A stretch of DNA of 64,000 nucleotides. Origin: Paracoccus sp. S1E-3 (GTDB lineage Bacteria > Pseudomonadota > Alphaproteobacteria > Rhodobacterales > Rhodobacteraceae). The notes beneath the pieces are model-generated. The model saw only the letters and a program-made list of their open reading frames with translations, did not search any database and had not been told where the DNA came from. This document shows positions 37,392 to 45,958 of this stretch, piece after piece. The DNA is taken from NCBI RefSeq assembly GCF_013868135.1, contig NZ_JACEMU010000004.1, forward strand, positions 992,001 to 1,056,000, in the 5' to 3' direction. Position numbers and translations under genes: made by a program. Position 1 is the first letter of the stretch; each line of letters starts with the position of its first letter.

Positions 37392-39215
37392 ATGCGCTTT
37401 GACCGCGAACTTCTCCGCGATACCACCCTTCAGGGAACCAAGACCGAGTTCGGCACCCTGCCCGACTGGGATCTGACCGACCTTTACCCCAGCCCCGACG
37501 CGCCCGAACTGAAGGCCGATTTGAAGGCGCTGGAGGAAAAAGCCGCCAGCTTCGCCACCGATTACGAGGGCAAGCTCGCCAGCCTCGACGCCGCCGCCAT
37601 GCTGGAGGCGATCCGCCGTTACGAGGCGATCGACATCCTCGCCGGGCGCATCATGTCCTATGCCGGACTGCGCTATTACCAGAACACGACCGACGCGGCC
37701 CGCGCCAAGCAATTGTCGGACCTGCAGGCGCAGATCACCGATTTCACCACCCCGCTGGTGTTCTTCAGCCTCGAATTCAACCGCATTCCGGACGAGACAT
37801 ATACCGCCGTCTTCACCGCGCCGGACGGCCCCGCGCGCTACAAGCCGGTTTTCGACCGGATGCGCGCCATGCGCCCCTATCAGCTCTCGGACGAGCTGGA
37901 GAAGTTCCTGCACGACAATTCGGTCGTCGGCGCCGCCGCCTGGAACCGGCTGTTCGATGAAACCATGGCCGGTCTGGAGTTCATCGTCGATGGCGAAGTG
38001 CTGCAACTGGAAGCGGTGCTGACCCTGTTGACCGATCACGACCGCGCGAAACGCGAGGCGGCGGCCCGCGCGCTGGCGGAGGTTTTCCAGAAGAACATCA
38101 AGCTGTTCTCGCGCGTTCATAACACGCTCGCCAAGGAAAAGGCGGTCGAGGACAAATGGCGCAAGATGCCCTCGCCCCAAACCGCGCGCCACCTGTCGAA
38201 CCATGTCGAACCCGAGGTGGTCGAGGCGCTGCGCGATGCCGTGACCAAGGCCTATCCCCGCATCTCGCACCGCTATTACGCGCTGAAGGCGAAATGGCTG
38301 GGCCTCGACAAGCTGCAGGTCTGGGACCGCAACGCGCCCCTGCCGACCGAGGCGCCCCGCACCGTCGATTGGGACGAGGCCAAGGCCACCGTGCTGGACG
38401 CCTATGCCGGTTTCTCGCCGAAACTGGCCGAACTGGCGGAACCCTTCTTCAACCTCGGCTGGATCGACGCGGCGGTGAAGCCCGGCAAGGCCCCCGGCGC
38501 CTTCGCCCATCCGACCGTGACCACCGTGCACCCCTATGTCATGCTGAACTATCTCGGCAAACCGCGCGACGTGATGACGCTGGCGCATGAACTCGGCCAC
38601 GGCGTCCACCAGCGGCTGGCGGCGGGTCAGGGGGAATTGCTGGCCTCGACGCCCCTGACGCTGGCGGAAACGGCATCCGTCTTCGGCGAGATGCTGACCT
38701 TCCGCAAATTGCTGGCCGAAACCACTGATCCGGCGCAGAAAAAGGCGCTGCTGGCCGGCAAGGTCGAGGATATGATCAACACGGTCGTGCGGCAGATCAG
38801 CTTCTATGATTTCGAGGTCCGCCTGCACGCCGCCCGCGCCGAGGGCGAGCTGACGCCCGACGACATCAACGCGATCTGGATGGATGTGGCCCGCGAAAGC
38901 CTCGGCCCGGTGTTCGAGTTCATGCCCGGCTATGAAACCTTCTGGTCCTATGTCCCGCATTTCGTGCATTCGCCCTTCTACGTCTATGCCTATGCCTTCG
39001 GCGACGGGCTGGTGAACGCGCTTTACGCCGCCTACGAGGCCGCGCCCGAGGGCTTTCAGCAGAAATATTTCGACATGCTTTCGGCCGGCGGCTCGAAGCA
39101 TCACAAGGAACTGCTGGCGCCCTTCGGGCTCGACGCCTCGGACCCGGCCTTCTGGGACAAGGGACTGTCGATGATCGAAGGCTTCATCGACGAGTTGGAG
39201 GCGATGGAGGCGTGA
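37392..39215 (+). CDS. pepF: M3 family oligoendopeptidase F
   Basis: This 607-aa zinc peptidase has HELGH (H399, E400, H403) in LAHELGHGVHQ, with the third zinc ligand expected in LAETASVFGEML about 27 residues later. FAHPTVTTVHPYVMLNYLGK and PFYVYAYAFGDGLVNALY are conserved in PepF. It degrades short peptides in the cytoplasm. GAAAGGAAG precedes the ATG. The stop overlaps the next gene by 4 bp (GTGA). Confidence 0.95.
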   Translation: MRFDRELLRDTTLQGTKTEFGTLPDWDLTDLYPSPDAPELKADLKALEEKAASFATDYEGKLASLDAAAMLEAIRRYEAIDILAGRIMSYAGLRYYQNTTDAARAKQLSDLQAQITDFTTPLVFFSLEFNRIPDETYTAVFTAPDGPARYKPVFDRMRAMRPYQLSDELEKFLHDNSVVGAAAWNRLFDETMAGLEFIVDGEVLQLEAVLTLLTDHDRAKREAAARALAEVFQKNIKLFSRVHNTLAKEKAVEDKWRKMPSPQTARHLSNHVEPEVVEALRDAVTKAYPRISHRYYALKAKWLGLDKLQVWDRNAPLPTEAPRTVDWDEAKATVLDAYAGFSPKLAELAEPFFNLGWIDAAVKPGKAPGAFAHPTVTTVHPYVMLNYLGKPRDVMTLAHELGHGVHQRLAAGQGELLASTPLTLAETASVFGEMLTFRKLLAETTDPAQKKALLAGKVEDMINTVVRQISFYDFEVRLHAARAEGELTPDDINAIWMDVARESLGPVFEFMPGYETFWSYVPHFVHSPFYVYAYAFGDGLVNALYAAYEAAPEGFQQKYFDMLSAGGSKHHKELLAPFGLDASDPAFWDKGLSMIEGFIDELEAMEA

Positions 39216-39967
39216 TCCGGCCGGGCGCAACCCTGCTTGCGCTCGCCTTGGCCTGCGCCGCCCCGAGGGCGCAGGCAACCCCGCCGGATTTCATCCAGAT
39301 TCGCGATGAAATTCTGGCCGTCAGCGCCGATACGGTCTTCGTGCTGCGCAACAGCATCGACAATCTGGGCCTTTATGAGGCCGAGGTCCGCGCCACGGCA
39401 CTGATCGAACTGGACCGGACGACCGGCGAGCCGACGGTGTTTCCGCTTTACGCGGCCCGTTGGACGACCAACGAGCCGGGCGGGGACGATTCCGCCCCCC
39501 GTTCGGTTTCGATACCGGATCTGACAGGCAGGATCGACCTGTTCGCGCGGCTCGGCGAAAAGGGCGCGCTGCCGATCTGGACATCGGAAATGGATAAGTG
39601 GAGCGGGAAAACGGATCTGCAGGAAAGCAGGGTCGAAACCGGTTCCGATGGCCAACGGACCATTCGTTTCAAAGGTGCCGCTGCGGTGGACACCGATATT
39701 GCGGCACTGGAACAGGCGGCGATCCGCGGCCTCGCCGCCTTCGCCGCGCGGATGGATTATCCCCGCTTCGGCCCGATGACTTTGGCCGATGTGCTGAGTC
39801 TGGAGCCGGTTTTCCCCCCCGGCTGCCGCCCCGAATACGCCTTTCGAACCCGCGACATGACCGGGGCGCAACCCCCGACCCTGATCCGGCTCGATTGTGC
39901 TGACCCCGAACGCGGCGAGGATTTCTCGGCCTCGCTGATCGTGCTGATCCCGCCGCAGACCCCGTGA
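39212..39967 (+). CDS. Secreted hypothetical protein
   Basis: This 251-aa protein begins with a signal peptide (GATLLALALACAAPRAQA, cut near AQA-TP). The mature part has no domain I recognise; it contains VFVLRNSIDNLGLYEAEVR, repeated acidic stretches and two late cysteines (PPGCRPEYAF, LDCADPE) that could form a disulfide. It starts at GTG inside the pepF stop, so both are co-translated, yet PepF is cytoplasmic and this protein is periplasmic. Confidence 0.72.
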   Translation: MIRPGATLLALALACAAPRAQATPPDFIQIRDEILAVSADTVFVLRNSIDNLGLYEAEVRATALIELDRTTGEPTVFPLYAARWTTNEPGGDDSAPRSVSIPDLTGRIDLFARLGEKGALPIWTSEMDKWSGKTDLQESRVETGSDGQRTIRFKGAAAVDTDIAALEQAAIRGLAAFAARMDYPRFGPMTLADVLSLEPVFPPGCRPEYAFRTRDMTGAQPPTLIRLDCADPERGEDFSASLIVLIPPQTP

Positions 39968-40032
39968 AGCGGTTTTCGGGTCGCATCGCCGCGCAGCCTC
40001 GCCTATCCTCGCCCCGGCAAGAGGGCAGCCAT

Positions 40033-40548
40033 ATGATCCGACTTTCACCCGTTCCGCCGCGCCAGCTTGGCGATCTGGCCGGCCTGCGCCAGCAGCCCGG
40101 CCAATATGCCAATGACGGCGCGCAGATGATCCTCGACGACACCCCGGAGCTGAGCTTCCACGCCATCCATGACGGCGCCGAGCTGGTCGGCATGTTCAAG
40201 CTGGACCCGCGTTACCCCGAGCGTCACGATTTCGCCGCGCCGACGGATCTGGGCATCCGCGGCGTGCTGATCGATGCGCGGTGTCAGGGCCGGGGCATCG
40301 GAACGCGGGCCATGGCCGCCCTGCCCGCCTATGCGGCGACGCAATATCCCGACAAGCGCCGGCTGGTGCTGACCGTCAACCTGCTGAACCCCGCCGCCTA
40401 TGCCGCCTATCGCAAGGCGGGTTTTCACGACCGGGGCGAGATCTTCACTGGCGGATCGCGCGGACCGCAGCATATCCTCTGGGCAGACCTGCGCGCTTCG
40501 GAAAGGCCGATATGCTCCGCAAGATCCTCCTCGCCGTGCTCGGGCTGA
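40033..40548 (+). CDS. GNAT family N-acetyltransferase
   Basis: This 171-aa protein carries a GNAT core: GVLIDARCQGRGIGTRAMAAL is the acetyl-CoA pyrophosphate-binding motif (Q/RxxGxG/A) and LTVNLLNPAAYAAYRKAGF is the conserved C-terminal helix-strand. ATG 40033 was preferred to 39964 since the region before it reads as low-quality sequence overlapping the upstream gene. Its last 37 bases overlap the dipeptidase gene in another frame. Substrate unknown. Confidence 0.85.
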   Translation: MIRLSPVPPRQLGDLAGLRQQPGQYANDGAQMILDDTPELSFHAIHDGAELVGMFKLDPRYPERHDFAAPTDLGIRGVLIDARCQGRGIGTRAMAALPAYAATQYPDKRRLVLTVNLLNPAAYAAYRKAGFHDRGEIFTGGSRGPQHILWADLRASERPICSARSSSPCSG

Positions 40549-41687
40549 TCGTCATCGCGGCGGTCGCCTTCTTCACCTTCGCCCCCGGCTATGTCGAACG
40601 CGGGCTGAACCCCGTCACCACGCCCAAGGGCGGTTGGCCGGTCAGCGCAGAGGCGCAGGCGCTCCATGACCGCCTGACCATCGGCGACTGGCATTCCGAC
40701 GCATTGCTGTGGGATCGCGACCTGCTGAAACGAGTGGATCGCGGCCATACCGACATCCCGCGCCTGCAACAGGGCAATGTCGCCGTGCAGGTTTTCACCA
40801 CGGTGACGAAAAGCCCCTCGGGTCTGAATTATGGCCAGAACAGTGCCGATGCCCCCGACAACATCACCAAGCTGGTGATGGGCCAGCTGCGCCCGATCCG
40901 CACCTGGTCGAGCCTGAAGGAGCGCGCGCTGGATCAGGCCGCGCGCCTGCGCGCCATGGCCGAACGCGATCCCGAAAATCTGAAGCTCATCCTGACCCGC
41001 GACGATCTGGCGGCCCTGCTGGCCGCGCGGGCTGGCGGCGCGAACACCGTCGGCGCGATCCTCGGGACCGAGGGCGGCCACCCGCTGGAAGGCGATATCG
41101 CCAATCTGCAAACGCTTTACGATGCGGGCTTCCGGCTGATGGGGCTGACCCATTTCTTCGACAATGAACTCGGCGGCTCGCTGCATGGCGAAAGCGGCGC
41201 CGGGCTGACCGATTTCGGGCGGCAGGTCGTGGACGGGCTGATGGAACGCGGCATGGTCATCGACCTCGCCCATACCAGCCCGCAGATGGTCCGCGATGTG
41301 CTGGCGATCGAGGGCACGCGCCCGATCATCTCGCATACCGGCATTCGCGGCAATTGCGCCACGCAGCGCAACCTGCCCGACGATCTGGTGCAGGCGGTGG
41401 CCGCGAAAGGCGGGGTCATCGGCATCGGCTATTGGCGCGATGTGAACTGCGGCGCCACCCCGGCCGACATTGCGAAATCCATCGCCGCCGCCATCGCACT
41501 GGTGGGCGAGGATCAGGTCTCGCTCGGCTCGGATTACGACGGCTCGGTCGATGCGCCCTTCGACACCGCGGGCCTGCCCGCCCTGACACAGGCGCTGATG
41601 GATCAGGGCCTGACCGAAGCCCAGATCGCGAAGGTCATGGGCGGGAACATGATGCGCTATCTCGCGGAAACCTTGCCCGGAAACTGA
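40512..41687 (+). CDS. Membrane-anchored dipeptidase (M19 renal dipeptidase family)
   Basis: An N-terminal helix (ILLAVLGLIVIAAVAFFTF) anchors the enzyme or is a signal. The M19 zinc ligands are visible: H61 and D63 in DWHSD, the bridging Glu in LGTEGGHPLEGD, His in DLAHTS and ISHTG, and the final Asp in LGSDYDG. It should cleave dipeptides, including D-amino-acid-containing ones from cell-wall turnover, at the periplasmic face. The 391-aa length includes an approximately 40-residue N-terminal anchor. Confidence 0.93.
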   Translation: MLRKILLAVLGLIVIAAVAFFTFAPGYVERGLNPVTTPKGGWPVSAEAQALHDRLTIGDWHSDALLWDRDLLKRVDRGHTDIPRLQQGNVAVQVFTTVTKSPSGLNYGQNSADAPDNITKLVMGQLRPIRTWSSLKERALDQAARLRAMAERDPENLKLILTRDDLAALLAARAGGANTVGAILGTEGGHPLEGDIANLQTLYDAGFRLMGLTHFFDNELGGSLHGESGAGLTDFGRQVVDGLMERGMVIDLAHTSPQMVRDVLAIEGTRPIISHTGIRGNCATQRNLPDDLVQAVAAKGGVIGIGYWRDVNCGATPADIAKSIAAAIALVGEDQVSLGSDYDGSVDAPFDTAGLPALTQALMDQGLTEAQIAKVMGGNMMRYLAETLPGN

Positions 41688-41689
41688 TC

Positions 41690-41755
41690 CCTCATCAGTG
41701 CCCGAAATACCTCGGGGGTGAGCCGCCCGGCGGCGAGGGGGCAGCGCCCCCTTTC
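41690..41755 (-). repeat. Dispersed 3'-end hairpin repeat, copy C
   Basis: On the minus strand, directly after the Nudix stop, GGGGGC/GCCCCC forms a hairpin, then a second GCCGCCGGGCGGC hairpin, CACCCCCGAGGTATTTCGGG. It shares the hairpin and the CCCCG-TATTT core with copies A and B but diverges at its end. Confidence 0.6.
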
Positions 41756-42205
41756 CTACCAGATGATTTCCTCCATCGGGTCATACCATGCCGCATGATC
41801 CCCCCAGACCGCGCGGGCCAGCAGACGCGGCCGGTGATGCAGCTTCGCCAGTTCCGCCTTCGTCACCCAGCGCGCCCGGTCGACGACGCCTTCGGGATCT
41901 TCCAGAACCATCGCCTCCGCGTCCGCGCCGTCAAGCGTGGCGCGGTGGATCAGATCCACCTGATGAAAGCCGGCCTTGGAATCCTGAAACTCGTTCACAA
42001 GGATGATGGCGCCGACCTTGATCCGCAGGCCGGTCTCCTCCCAGACCTCGCGTTGAAGGTTTTCGGGCAGGGACTGGCCCGGCTCGGCCCCGCCGCCCGG
42101 CAGGCACCACATGTCGGACCCGTAATCCGGCGGATAGGCATTGACCATCAGCAGCCGGTCCTGATGCAGGATCGCCGCGCGGACCGCCAGCCGGGGCCGC
42201 GCCAT
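41756..42205 (-). CDS. Nudix hydrolase
   Basis: This 149-aa Nudix-fold protein has the box GGGAEPGQSLPENLQREVWE followed by ETGL; the first glutamate of the usual GX5EX7REUXEEXGU pattern is Q, but the REUXEE metal-binding core is complete. It likely hydrolyses a nucleoside diphosphate linked to another group; substrate unknown. ATG 42205 was chosen; the stop of purK is 2 bp upstream, so it is the last gene of the pur operon. Confidence 0.9.
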   Translation of the reverse strand: MARPRLAVRAAILHQDRLLMVNAYPPDYGSDMWCLPGGGAEPGQSLPENLQREVWEETGLRIKVGAIILVNEFQDSKAGFHQVDLIHRATLDGADAEAMVLEDPEGVVDRARWVTKAELAKLHHRPRLLARAVWGDHAAWYDPMEEIIW

Positions 42206-42207
42206 TT

Positions 42208-43257
42208 TCACCGGACGATCCGGTTCACATGGCCCATCTTGCGGCCCGGCCGCACCTCGGTCTTGCCATACAGGTGGATCTGGCAATCGGGCGCCGCCAG
42301 CAGGTCCGGCAGCCGATCCATGTCATCGCCGATCAGGTTTTCCATCACCACATCGGCATAGCGTTTTCCGTCGCCCAAGGGCAGGCCGGCGATGGCGCGG
42401 ATATGCTGCTCGAACTGGTCGACCGTGCAGCCCGCCTGCGTCCAGTGGCCGGAATTATGCACCCGCGGCGCGATCTCGTTCACCACCAGACCCGAGGGGG
42501 TGACGAACAGCTCTACCCCCATGACGCCGATGTAATCCAGCGCGCCGACGATCCGCGCCGCCAGCAACACCGCATCGGTGACCAGCCGCTGCGGCACGCC
42601 GCTGGGAACGGTGGTTGTGCGCAGGATGCCGCCCTGATGCAGGTTCAGGCCGGGGTCATAGGCCGCCACCGAACCATCGGCGCCGCGCGCCACGATCACG
42701 CTGATCTCGCCCGAGAAATCGACAAACCCTTCCAGCACCGAGGGTGCCCCCGTCCAGTCCCGCTGCCCCGGATCGGAAAACCGGACCTGCCCCTTGCCGT
42801 CATAGCCCATGCGCCGCGTCTTCAGGATCGCGGGCGCGCCGATCCGTTCCAGCGCCGCCGGCAGATCGGCCTCGGTTTCGACATTCGCGAAAGGCGCGGT
42901 CTTCAGGCCCAGCCCGGCCAGAAACTCCTTCTCGGTCAGCCGATCCTGCGAGACCGCGAGCGCGCGCCGGTTCGGACGGATCGGGCGGATCGATTCCAGC
43001 AGGTCCAGCGAATCCGCCGGCACATTCTCGAATTCATAGGTGATGACATCGACCGATTCCGCGAAGGCGCGCAGCGCATCGGCATCGTCATAGCTGGCCG
43101 TGGTCACCCGATGCGCCACGTCGCCCGCAGGCGCCACGCCCGGCTCATAGATATGGGTGCGGTATCCCAGCCGCGACGCGGCCACCGACAGCATCCGGCC
43201 GAGCTGGCCGCCGCCCAGAATGCCGATCACCGCGCCCTGCGGCAAAGCCTCATTCAT
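42208..43257 (-). CDS. purK: 5-(carboxyamino)imidazole ribonucleotide synthase
   Basis: PurK uses ATP and bicarbonate to convert AIR to N5-CAIR in purine synthesis. The 349-aa protein has [16 protein letters not shown] at the N-terminus, the ATP-grasp core ([17 protein letters not shown] and [12 protein letters not shown]) and [17 protein letters not shown]. Its start lies inside purE by 8 bp, so purE and purK are translationally coupled. Confidence 0.95.
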   Translation of the reverse strand: MNEALPQGAVIGILGGGQLGRMLSVAASRLGYRTHIYEPGVAPAGDVAHRVTTASYDDADALRAFAESVDVITYEFENVPADSLDLLESIRPIRPNRRALAVSQDRLTEKEFLAGLGLKTAPFANVETEADLPAALERIGAPAILKTRRMGYDGKGQVRFSDPGQRDWTGAPSVLEGFVDFSGEISVIVARGADGSVAAYDPGLNLHQGGILRTTTVPSGVPQRLVTDAVLLAARIVGALDYIGVMGVELFVTPSGLVVNEIAPRVHNSGHWTQAGCTVDQFEQHIRAIAGLPLGDGKRYADVVMENLIGDDMDRLPDLLAAPDCQIHLYGKTEVRPGRKMGHVNRIVR

Positions 43258-43753
43258 CGCGCGGCTCCTCGGGGATAGATGCCGACAGCGCGGCGCGCCA
43301 GGCGTCCAGCCGTTCCGCCAGCGCCGGATCGGAAATCGCGAGGATCGCCGCCGCCATCAGCCCGGCATTGGCCGCCCCCGCCGCCCCGATGGCCATGGTC
43401 GCGACCGGAAAACCCTTGGGCATCTGGACGATGGAGTAGAGCGAATCGACGCCCGACAGCGCCTTGGTCTGGACCGGCACGCCGACCACCGGCACGCGGG
43501 TCTTCGACGCCATCATGCCCGGCAGATGGGCCGCGCCGCCGGCGCCGGCGATGATGACCTTCAGCCCGCGATCCGCCGCCGCCTTGCCGTAAGCCCATAA
43601 CCGGTCGGGGGTGCGATGGGCGCTGACGATCTTCGCCTCGTAGCCGATCCCCAGTTCATCCAGGATCGCCGCCGCCTCGCGCAGGGTCGGCCAGTCCGAC
43701 TGGCTGCCCATGATGATGCCCACCGGCACGCCCGCTTGTTCGCTCAAGTCCAT
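43250..43753 (-). CDS. purE: N5-carboxyaminoimidazole ribonucleotide mutase
   Basis: PurE interconverts N5-CAIR and CAIR, the step after PurK. The 167-aa protein has [25 protein letters not shown] and [14 protein letters not shown], all active-site blocks. ATG 43753 has AAAGGGGA before it; the longer frame to 43849 is not conserved. Confidence 0.95.
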   Translation of the reverse strand: MDLSEQAGVPVGIIMGSQSDWPTLREAAAILDELGIGYEAKIVSAHRTPDRLWAYGKAAADRGLKVIIAGAGGAAHLPGMMASKTRVPVVGVPVQTKALSGVDSLYSIVQMPKGFPVATMAIGAAGAANAGLMAAAILAISDPALAERLDAWRAALSASIPEEPRDE

Positions 43754-43841
43754 ATCGTCCCCTTTGCAGGAAGTGCGCACTATATTCGGCCCGCCAAGGG
43801 ACGCAATCGCAGGGCGCCACAAATCGGCGCCGAGGCCGCGC

Positions 43842-44060
43842 TCAGGCAATGATGTCGGGGGTCAGTTCGTCTTCCAGCCGGGCGATGCGGTCCTTCAGCG
43901 ACAGCTTCTGCCGCTTCAGCCGCTGCAGGGTCAGCGAGGATGCCCCAACCTGGGTGGCGAGCGCAGCGATCGCTTCGTCGAGGTCGCGATGTTCACGCCG
44001 CAGAACCTCCAGCTTGGCACGCGCGATTTCATCATGGCTCATTTCGGGATGGAAGGACAT
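43842..44060 (-). CDS. YdcH family protein (DUF465)
   Basis: This 72-aa helical protein contains [19 protein letters not shown] and [20 protein letters not shown], the DUF465 helix-turn-helix-like hairpin. Function is unknown. ATG 44060 is the start that gives the conserved MSHDE sequence just inside. It is 90 bp upstream of purE on the same strand. Confidence 0.88.
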   Translation of the reverse strand: MSFHPEMSHDEIARAKLEVLRREHRDLDEAIAALATQVGASSLTLQRLKRQKLSLKDRIARLEDELTPDIIA

Positions 44061-44130
44061 GCGGGGCTCGTTCTGGCTGGGCCCGGTGATTATAGCGGGC
44101 GCCCCGAGAATGTTAACTGCTATCAAGGGC

Positions 44131-44160
44131 CTTGTGGCAGAGGGGGTGCCACCACATATT
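44131..44160 (+). promoter_or_regulatory. Possible RpoH-type promoter for hsp20
   Basis: CTTGTG (44131-44136) and CATATT (44155-44160) with an 18-bp spacer resemble the alphaproteobacterial heat-shock pattern CTTG-N16/18-CNTATNT. It lies about 70 bp before the hsp20 start. Confidence 0.4.
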
Positions 44161-44228
44161 GTTGTCACGGGTCGCCGCTTCCGGGGCCCTGAACCAAGGA
44201 CGAGTCGCTGCACAAGGGCTTGAAACAG

Positions 44229-44639
44229 ATGACGAAACTCACCCTGGCCACGCATCCCCACCTGCTGGGGTTCGACCAGATCGAACGTTTGGCCGAACGC
44301 GCGGCCAAGGGCGCCGAAGGCTATCCGCCCTATAATATCGAGCATCACGCACCGGACGGGTTCACCATTACCCTCGCCGTCGCCGGCTTTGCCGAAGGTG
44401 ATCTGACCGTGGCGCTGGAGAACCGGCAACTGACCATCAGTGGCCGCCAACCCGAATCGAGCGAGGATCGCGTCTTCCTGCATCGCGGTATTGCCGCCCG
44501 CGCCTTTCAGCGCAGCTTCGTGCTGGCCGATGGGGTCGAGGTGGGGGGCGCGCGCCTGGAAAACGGACTTCTGTCCATCTCGCTTCAACGCCGCCCGCAG
44601 CAGAGCGTCGTCCAAACCATACCGATCAGCCGCAAATGA
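44229..44639 (+). CDS. Hsp20/alpha-crystallin small heat-shock protein
   Basis: This 136-aa IbpA-type chaperone holds unfolded proteins. The alpha-crystallin domain runs from about residue 35 (YPPYNIEHHAPDGFTITLAVAGF) through GRQPESSEDRVFLHRGIAARAF to the IXI-like end SLQRRPQQSVVQTIPIS. Two starts are possible: TTG 44220 and ATG 44229; the latter has AAGGG at a workable distance. It is followed at 12 bp by a DUF1150 gene, a pairing common in Rhodobacteraceae. Confidence 0.92.
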   Translation: MTKLTLATHPHLLGFDQIERLAERAAKGAEGYPPYNIEHHAPDGFTITLAVAGFAEGDLTVALENRQLTISGRQPESSEDRVFLHRGIAARAFQRSFVLADGVEVGGARLENGLLSISLQRRPQQSVVQTIPISRK

Positions 44640-44651
44640 AAGGGGATCGCC

Positions 44652-44879
44652 ATGAATACGAAATTTGAAGATCTGCCGGAAGCGACCGGCAACATTGTCT
44701 ATATCCGTCGTGTCGAGATGGACAGCCTGCCCGACGCGGTGCGCGAACAGGCGCCGGGGCTCGACAGCCTCTATGCTGTTCACGGGATCGACGGGGAACG
44801 CCTGGCGCTGGTGAAGGACCGCGAGATGGCCTTCATTCTGGCTCGCCAGAATGACCTGAGTCCGGTCAGCGTCCACTAA
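44652..44879 (+). CDS. DUF1150 protein
   Basis: This 75-aa protein is of the DUF1150 family: NIVYIRRVEMDSLPDAVREQ, then LYAVHGIDGERLALVKDREM and FILARQNDLSPVSVH. Family members sit immediately downstream of hsp20 in alphaproteobacteria, suggesting a heat-stress role. A Shine-Dalgarno AAAGGGGA precedes the ATG. Confidence 0.92.
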   Translation: MNTKFEDLPEATGNIVYIRRVEMDSLPDAVREQAPGLDSLYAVHGIDGERLALVKDREMAFILARQNDLSPVSVH

Positions 44880-44894
44880 GGACGCCCGACCCGC

Positions 44895-44933
44895 CGCGCC
44901 GCCCTTCCATGCTCCGGGGGGCGGCGCGCTTTA
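44895..44933 (+). terminator. Intrinsic terminator after DUF1150
   Basis: CGCGCCGCCC (44895-44904) pairs with GGGCGGCGCG (44919-44928) in a perfect 10-bp stem, followed by CTTTA. It lies 15 bp after the stop. Confidence 0.75.
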
Positions 44934-44965
44934 CTCTGGGGAGAAGCCTCGCAAGTTTGCCTATT

Positions 44966-44987
44966 GCCGCCCATGAGGCGGCTTTTT
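44966..44987 (+). terminator. Second intrinsic terminator
   Basis: GCCGCC (44966-44971), loop CATGA, GGCGGC (44977-44982), then TTTTT. It follows the first terminator after 32 bases and either backs it up or ends a short independent RNA. Confidence 0.7.
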
Positions 44988-45145
44988 GCTGGGCCGAACA
45001 GGTTCAAAAGCATCCACGGAATTCTTCGCGCGGCCATGGCACGCGCACATCAGCTGGAGACGATCCCCACCCTTCAGCCGGACAGGGGCCAGTTGGCAAG
45101 CAGCGCCGAAACGGCCATGGTGATCTCAGGCAGCCAAGGCTGCCC

Positions 45146-45958
45146 TTAGTCCGCAGGCCACCCATATTCCGCCATCAACGCCGCGATGGCGCGATCATTG
45201 CCGCCGGTGCCCAGATTGCTGCTGCGCAGGTTCTGCGCCTGACTGCCCGGCCATTCGACGACCCGGAAGCGACCGCCGACCTTTTCCGGGTTCGAGCCGC
45301 GCAGACGGTGCATCCAATACAACCAGATATCATCGGCCGAGGGCGCGAGGCGCATGAATTTCCCCGCATCGGTCACGTCGGGATGAAACACCCCCGGCGC
45401 ATAGAGCACCCCGCCCACCCCGGTCGGAAAGATCAGCGGCCCATGCCCCGGCGTGGTGATATGACGGTCCCAGTCGTCATAGGGGCGCGGGCAACCGTGC
45501 CTGTCCAGCCTGACCCGATGGGCACGGTGACAAACCACCCCCGCCTCGGCGCGCGAGACCAGACCGGCCAGCCAGTCGGGCCCGTAATAGACATCGTCAT
45601 CGGCGGTGACGATATAGCTGTCCGGGGCTTCGAGCAGTGTAGGGATTATCTTCTTGTAGGATTTCCAGAGCGGGCAGAGGCGGATTTCCGCACCCATTTC
45701 GGCGATCTCCGGCGGCAGCTTCGCCAGATCGGCTTCGTCCAGCCACAGGATCACGCGGTCGGGCCGCACCGTCTGGCGCAGCAGCGACGCAATCACCTGC
45801 CCCACCACGGACAGGCGCGGGCCATAGCTGGTCAGGCTGACCACCAGCGGCGCATCCAGATCATGGGGTGCGGGCGTGAAGCGGCGCCCGGCGATCTCGG
45901 CCTGCGCCTGCGTGATGCGGCGGCCGTGCTTCCAGCGCCGGAAGGCCTCAGCGATCAT
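45146..45958 (-). CDS. Glycosyltransferase, GT2-like
   Basis: This 270-aa protein has APLVVSLTSYGPRLSVVGQV near its start, a metal-binding motif SYIVTADDDVYYGPDWL (about residues 116-132), FPTGVGGVLYAPG and SADDIWLYWMHRLRG. These fit a GT-A glycosyltransferase of unknown specificity seen in capsule or exopolysaccharide loci. ATG 45958 overlaps the upstream stop by 4 bp, so the two transferases are translationally coupled. The longer in-frame start at 46009 overlaps the neighbour and is less likely. Confidence 0.78.
   Translation of the reverse strand: MIAEAFRRWKHGRRITQAQAEIAGRRFTPAPHDLDAPLVVSLTSYGPRLSVVGQVIASLLRQTVRPDRVILWLDEADLAKLPPEIAEMGAEIRLCPLWKSYKKIIPTLLEAPDSYIVTADDDVYYGPDWLAGLVSRAEAGVVCHRAHRVRLDRHGCPRPYDDWDRHITTPGHGPLIFPTGVGGVLYAPGVFHPDVTDAGKFMRLAPSADDIWLYWMHRLRGSNPEKVGGRFRVVEWPGSQAQNLRSSNLGTGGNDRAIAALMAEYGWPAD

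Noticed and set aside
36390..39278. A 962-aa minus-strand frame antisense to the hydrolase and pepF
   Set aside because: It is the shadow of two well-supported genes; no conserved motif was found.
44964..45149. A 61-aa plus-strand frame after the second terminator
   Set aside because: It begins inside the terminator stem, has no Shine-Dalgarno and overlaps the end of the convergent glycosyltransferase.
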